NCBI GenBank assembly: GCA_037074705.1
Contig: CM073594.1
Coordinates: 58,710,509 to 58,774,508 of the forward strand
Length of the DNA: 64,000 nt
Source of the DNA: Zhengitettix transpicula
Lineage: Eukaryota > Arthropoda > Insecta > Orthoptera > Tetrigidae
Reading direction: 5' to 3'
In this document: piece after piece, positions 58,621-64,000 of the stretch
Layout of the letters: each line of letters starts with the position of its first letter
Numbering within the stretch: the first letter of the stretch is position 1
The notes under the pieces: model-generated
Told to the model about the DNA's origin: nothing
The model's database searches: none
What the model saw: only the letters and a program-made list of their open reading frames with translations
Position numbers and translations under genes: made by a program

Positions 58621-60069
58621 TAAAAGTTTCTTTTAGGAAGAATAATCAAATCCAATAAACCACGGAAAAAAAATAATATTCATAAAAATTAGGTCATAAT
58701 GAAGAGAAAATATAAAATTCAGACTCTGGCATAAGACAATATCAAAACTGTATTAAGTACGAACTGAAAAAGAACCAAAAATAAAATCGCAGTGACAAGA
58801 GGAAAAATTGAAAGCAGGATAAGTATCCTTCATGTCTCTAGTTGCATTTCTTTTAATATCTTCATCAATATTTGTACCCAAATTTCCATTTTCCTATTTA
58901 TGGAAACGTTGATGATACACAAAACTGTCTCAAAGATTCATGTTATTGAAATTTTATACGTAAATTATCAATAACTGATATTCATCAACTGCATTTTCCG
59001 GATATCAACGGCATGATATGATGTCTGAGACTCATTTAAATACTTGTGTTATTCTTAAGAAAATCGTACATTTTTTTTATAATTACAGACTTTATGCAAG
59101 AAAATATATTTATTTTACCATAATATTTTAGCTGGAAAGTAACTGAGAAATTCGACAAAAATTTAGTATACGTTTCATTCGTAATTCTATCATTAAATTT
59201 TTTTTACCAAAATACCCTGTGTGTATACAAATTTCCCATGAAATTTTGAGTACAACCTGAAATAATTTAATTTATAGTTAACTTAAATATTTAACATTCT
59301 GGAAACATCAAACATTATATCAAATATAAATAACGTGATTTTATCCTGAAATTAAAAACAAAACAAATGAGTAATTAAATTCTATTTTTAATTTGAATAC
59401 AAAATTATGAAACTTCCTAATGTATAATCATCTTTACATGGCCTTGCTTTTTTTTAATCCGACCTGAAATGTAAATCTATTCCACGTTAAAAATTTAATA
59501 CGGGAATTTTATATATTTTTGGAACCATTGGCAATAGGCCAATGATGAAATACTGAAAACATTGTAACTGGTGTGGTATTTTCGGTATTTAAATTGTATT
59601 ACGTTCGGTGGGGGTGGAAACCTGTTTGTGCGAACAGATGTGAATTATATATATATTCTGCATAATAATTAGAGCGTCCGACATAGAAACAATGAAACCC
59701 GCAAAAAAGGGACGACATATCAATATAATTATATACGCCATTGATTTCACTAGGGATATTATACGAAGGTTTCCAAAAACGTATTTAGAGTAAAAATACT
59801 AAAATGTGAATCTTGCAAGTACAAAAAAATAACGTAATTTAACAATTAAATATTTCCTATGACGTTGGAGTTTCTCATGACCTTTCAGTCTGTATCCAGA
59901 ATCGGAAACAAATGAGAGAAATTTTACAGGTTAATTTTTACGTCTGTTTATATGAAATTGATTATGCAGTTAATGACTGATTTGAGACAATTCATTTTTA
60001 ATTTAAAAACGTTTCGGTACGTGTTTTACCTACTTCGGATATTTTCTGCGGATAAAATAAAATAAAATA
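58621..60069. other. AT-rich spacer
   Basis: No gene or repeat was recognised beyond a short TA run near 59650. Confidence 0.5.
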
Positions 60070-60506
60070 AAAAGTATAATGTTTTCCAGAAATAGTGGAA
60101 TGATAATAAAAAACAAGACGAAATACTTTATGATCCTTGTGAAAAATGTCAGTTCATTTTCGTGTCATATTAGTGACTCCAATATGGCGACATTTTTTTA
60201 CATTGTGAATCTAGCAAACAATTTGAACTTTCGTAATGTCTGAAGACTGAGGGGCTTTTATATCCAGCAATACTCAAGGACTATTTTGAAGTATTCTGTT
60301 CGTAAATAAATTCGGAGATATGTTTGTTGGGATTGATGCAATAAAAGTCAATATGTTTTATAGCTGTTCAATTAATGTACTATCGGTCGAAAGTATGTAC
60401 AGTACTAGGAAGAGTTAGATTGAGGTTAAATCAGATTAATAAAGTATTAAATATTTTTTCGGGTTTTAATAAATTAGTACACGGGCAACGCCGGGCACCT
60501 AGCTAG
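60070..60506 (+). mobile_element. Non-autonomous Helitron, copy 4 (5' truncated)
   Basis: The 3' half matches copy 2 from AATAAAAAGTATAAT onward, through GACTCCAATATGGCG and GATATGTTTGTTGGGATTG, to GGGCAACGCCGGGCACCTAG then CTAG at 60503-60506. The base after CTAG is C instead of T. The 5' terminus and about 330 bp are missing. Confidence 0.65.
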
Positions 60507-60830
60507 CATATTTAAAAAATTTCACTAAAATTTGGAAGTTCTTCCGAGGCAGTTCTTAACACACTAATTCGGTTGTGGAAGAATTTGAAGAAACTTAAAT
60601 TGTCAATATTGTCTCCTGTTCTTCAGATATTTACAATCTGTCCCTGTAGTCTAGATTTTTTAATTGAAGAAATAAATTGCCTGATATTGGTCATAAACTG
60701 TATATTCTATGCAAGAAATTCTGTTTCTCTATTTAGGGTGCACACGAAGCGAAGCAAACATATGTATATATTGTGATGAACTACAGGCAAATTCACTTGT
60801 TAAGGTTGCCACCGTGAAATGATGACTGAT
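60507..60830. other. Spacer
   Basis: A 67-codon frame (60573-60776) is leucine/isoleucine/cysteine-rich without a recognised domain. No gene is called. Confidence 0.4.
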
Positions 60831-61170
60831 ATACGACGGATACGGATTTATTTTAGGTTCCGACCGACCTCGCCACATGAAGTGTTTCCGGCAGGGCAGC
60901 TTCTGTTATGGCCCAGATAGAAAATTAAAGCGTTACTCTGACTCTGCCGCAAATGGATGTGTGGCGTCGGTGGTCGTGCGAGATTTATCGGCTTGACGGC
61001 CTGGCAATATTTTACGGCCGTGTCGCTGAAATACGAGGCAGACCTGCCGGCCCTCTGACGACAGAACGTCAGCCGCGTTGACGACAGGAGCTCAGTAAGT
61101 GGTCAGAGCGTCGGTCATCACCAGTCAGCAACGTGCTCCCCGAAACATTCACAGGACGTACCAATACACT
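60830..61170 (+). other. GC-rich island with a splice-donor-like end
   Basis: The most GC-rich stretch outside the retroposons and the SGNH domain. A 39-codon frame begins at an ATG within CACATGAAGTGTTTCC near 60879. Near 61089 the sequence GAGCTCAGTAAGTGG offers a good donor-like GTAAGT. It could be a 5' untranslated exon, a promoter-proximal CpG-type region or a conserved element. None is proven. Confidence 0.25.
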
Positions 61171-61374
61171 ATTTATGTCTCACATTTCCGAGGCTGTATT
61201 TTGTTTCACATCGAATATTATTAAATATCTAGAACAAGTCGAAAGGATTTAATTGAAAAAGCTTGTTAGAGACCTTATCAACATTTGAAAGGCTTTACAC
61301 ACTATAAAAAGTTTCTAAACGACCTTAGACTACATCAGAATATTGGAGAGGTCCGTGAAACTTAAAAACCAAGA

Positions 61375-61460
61375 TTGAGCTCTTGGCTTGGTGATAATGA
61401 CGCGTGATAGGGAGACTTCCCTACGTAAGCTCAGTGGGATTTTAAATTAAATCCTGCTTT
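61375..61460 (+). mobile_element. Possible SINE tRNA-head relic
   Basis: GCTCTTGGCTTGGTGATAAT resembles a tRNA A-box region. GGGAGACTTCCC could be an anticodon-type stem. The expected B box is weak (GGGATTTTAAATTAAATCC). Tentative. Confidence 0.25.
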
Positions 61461-62169
61461 TTTACTATTCTTTTAACATAAAAATTACAAAAACGTGTGA
61501 TTTGTAAGAAAATTTATGCTCCTCGTCACTTTGTTCCAAAATCCTTAAAATTCTCTTTTCCAATTCTCCAAGATAAAGCTGTGATCCTAGTTGGAAGGTC
61601 GTAACCCAATGCATAATATGACTGTTATTAAATTCAGGTAAAGCGCACCCTGTTTACCTTGTATCTTCATATAGGCCTTTCTATAAAAAAATCAAGAGAA
61701 ATAATTACTGTTTTTATTTATAAATCCGTGGAATATCTTTCCTACCACGTGAATGACGGCACACTACCGCAGAATATACAACACCAGCAGAATGTCGTTT
61801 GTAAAACTAAATGTATTGATTATTCATAGATCATGATTTCAAAAAATCAGTATATAAGAGGTTAAATTAACTATGGTAAATATTTTTTGATACTGAGCAT
61901 CTCGGTAATGTTTACAATTTTATTTATTGGTTATTTTGTATTTTTAATTGTTCTTTATAATTGTTAATTTAGTATTATCTAATTTGATTACGCATTCCCT
62001 TCGTTTTGGCTTTAGCATTTATATTGGTATGACATTATTATAATTAAGAAACATCCAGTTATATAGTTGCAAATATAAAATGTAAAACGTCTTTGTTGAA
62101 CGTATACTAGTTGGAGAAATAAGTAGCCATACAAATTAGAAATACGGTGGTGTCTATTTTATTAATTAA
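61461..62169. other. AT-rich spacer
   Basis: Nothing was recognised. Confidence 0.5.
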
Positions 62170-63073
62170 CTAGCTGAGTGCCCGGCGTTGTCCGTGTCTT
62201 ATTTATATAAACCCGAAAAAGAATTTAATTCTATATTAATCTTTAGTCAAGAAGGCACAACCTAAATCTAACTATTCCTAGTTCCGTACACAATTTCGAC
62301 CAATAGTGCTTTAATTGAACAGCTATAAAATACATTGAATTTTATTGCATCAATCTCAACAAACATACCTCCGAATTTCTTTACCAATACATAAATATAC
62401 TGCATTAATTTAATAGCTATAAGATACATAGAATTTAATTGCATAATAGCAACAAACATACCATCGTTATTCTTTAGAAATATAATTCTCCGCGAACAAA
62501 TAATTGTCAGTAAGTCTTCAGACAGTACTTCTTGAGTATTGCAGGATATAATTGTCCATCAGTATTCGCACATTACGAAGGACTGAAGTGATCAAATTGA
62601 TAGCTACATTCCAAATGTAAAGAAATGGTGGCCATATTGCACTCACTAAATTAAATAACATTTTCCGCAACGATTGTAAAGTATTTTGTATTGTTTTTTA
62701 TTATCACTCGACGGAGTATTACTGGATAGAATTATACTTTTATTCAATGAAAATATTTCTGCTTCATTTCATTACGGAAAAATCGAACTATTTCCTTTGT
62801 TCGTCGCGTAGTAACGTCTCTCTCTGTCGCGTCATGTCATGATATATTGGCGCGCAGTAATTTATCACTTAATGATCACTTTTTAAAATTATAATTCTTT
62901 TAACATTTATGCTAGTGGTTTGTCACCCCAACAGTACCGGTTCTCGATTTTGGCAGAATACGTATACCAATTTTTGTTAAATTCTGTCCACGCGATAAAA
63001 TTTGTATAAAGAACAACGTAAATACATACATACATACATACATACAAATATACATCCTTTTTTATTATGTAGA
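62170..63073 (-). mobile_element. Non-autonomous Helitron, copy 6, with internal duplication
   Basis: Minus-strand 5' TCTACATAATAAAAAAGG after A, 3' GACAACGCCGGGCACTCAG then CTAG before T. At 904 bp it is about 140 bp longer than copy 2 because a block around 62311-62475 is present twice in diverged form (plus strand: AGCTATAAAATACATTGAAT and AGCTATAAGATACATAGAAT, each followed by AACAAACATACC). A (CATA)n tract lies near the 5' end (63032-63054). Confidence 0.78.
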
Positions 63074-64000
63074 TAGATTTTGTCTACAAATTGATTGCTT
63101 CTTTTCTAATTATAGTTTGCTTGGTAGAACAATTTAAAACATTTTAGGAACTAAAACAATTTAATTATCATTATGCTATTTCACATCGAAATAATTTATA
63201 TATTTAATTGAATTTGTTTAAGATAGTATTAAAAGTAGTAAATTATATATTATGTATTAATTTAAGCGACAAGAATAAAATGATTTGTTTCTCCTAATTT
63301 AGAATAATGGAATATTTAATTTATTTTTCTACGGTTTACTTAGTTGGCAACACAAATAACATAACGCCACAATAATTTCATAATTAGTTGTATTTTGAAA
63401 TAAAATTAAATAATATATCATATTAACCCTCATGGTGAATCTTGTTGCTTCGTCTTAGAATTAATATAAAATACAAAAAAAAATCCTCCGGTACCCAACG
63501 TAAAGAGTTTTCGTGTCCCAATGTCAAATATGATATAGCAAGTATATTTTAAACAATTATTGAAATGTTACTTTATTTTTTCGACAAGTAATATCAAAAT
63601 GGACGTTGAGTTTACCAACGTATCACGAAAAAAAGGTGATGCATTTGGGGTACCATTTCCGCTTGACAGAATTTACATAAAATCCATTAGCGGAGTTCAA
63701 ACTTTACGATTTCTTTTGAGCTGTTCTTATTCCCCTGGTCGTATATCTTGGGACAGGAGTCTGGGGGATGGTAGTGCGTCGTCCATGAATCTCTCAGGGT
63801 TAATTGTTCCGGAAGGTTCCTAGCCACATCTCGCTAGTGGCGCTGACAATGTAATTTACTGCTGTGATATGAGATTCGAAAGCTCAAATTTAATTTGAAT
63901 CTGAAAGATTTGATGTCAAGAACAGTGTCACTAAATTTTAGCGTTAAACTACAATTTACGTTTCCATAATTAAATAATTTATATTCATTTAGAATATAAG
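63074..64000. other. Spacer at window end
   Basis: AT-rich to 63540. An 87-codon frame at 63560-63823 has better-than-average composition but no recognised domain, and could be an exon fragment or chance. Nothing else was seen. Confidence 0.35.

Noticed and set aside
62268..62459. 63-codon minus-strand frame with two similar halves (MFVAI... and MFVEI...)
   Set aside because: The internal similarity comes from the duplicated block of Helitron copy 6, not from a protein repeat.

Overview
The window is eukaryotic, gene-poor, AT-rich nuclear DNA, most likely from an insect with a large, repeat-loaded genome. A polyneopteran such as a cockroach, termite or stick insect would fit, but this is inferred from style and not proven. 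The support is: no operons or bacterial ribosome-binding-site layout, long AT-rich spacers, TA and CA microsatellites, a mariner transposase fragment, several tRNA-derived SINE relics, Helitron-like elements with arthropod-style termini, and poly(A)-tailed retroposons. I see no CRISPR array, rRNA or intact tRNA.

Only one convincing protein-coding gene is present: a closed, intronless 821-codon reading frame at 23523-25988 (+). Its first ~175 residues look like an SGNH-hydrolase (GDSL-like) fold of the kind often tied to transposon ORFs. The serine position of block I and the histidine position of block V are both substituted, so it looks like a pseudo-esterase. The remaining ~640 residues are an unrecognised tail with an acidic serine-rich stretch, a duplicated WNEL motif and a KRKKK basic cluster. 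The SGNH part is GC-rich and the tail is AT-rich.

Layout. 1-1.5 kb: mariner scrap and an LTR-like piece bounded by TA repeats. 1.7-1.9 kb: a 16-bp-period minisatellite. 2.4-2.9 kb: retroposon copy A. 6.8-7.9 kb: a long Helitron-like element. 10.2-10.6 kb: a tRNA-headed SINE. 10.86-11.78 kb: a decayed ~90-bp tandem array. 12.9-13.7 kb: Helitron copy 1. 16.6-19.7 kb: two more TA-bounded LTR-like pieces and a broken, unrecognised coding-like stretch. 23.5-26.4 kb: the SGNH-like gene. 28.9-29.6 kb: Helitron copy 2. 32.5-32.8 kb: two opposed SINE heads. 33.5-34.5 kb: GC-richer islands with octamer and homeodomain-type sites. 37.4-38.1 kb: a GC-richer island with a TATA-like motif and a CRE. 38.4-39.5 kb: retroposon copies B and C in a row within CT repeats. 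43.2, 54.1, 60.1 and 62.2 kb: four more Helitron copies. 54.2 and 55.5 kb: two copies of a module built on an 88-bp tandem unit.

Between these lie about a dozen 200-600-bp islands of higher complexity (near 4.4, 15.7, 20.3, 33.5, 40.4, 48.6, 49.9, 51.8, 58.0 and 60.8 kb). They resemble conserved noncoding or regulatory elements, but conservation cannot be tested here. The window therefore reads as a gene desert, possibly flanking a developmental regulator, colonised by rolling-circle and retroposed elements, with one orphan SGNH-like gene.
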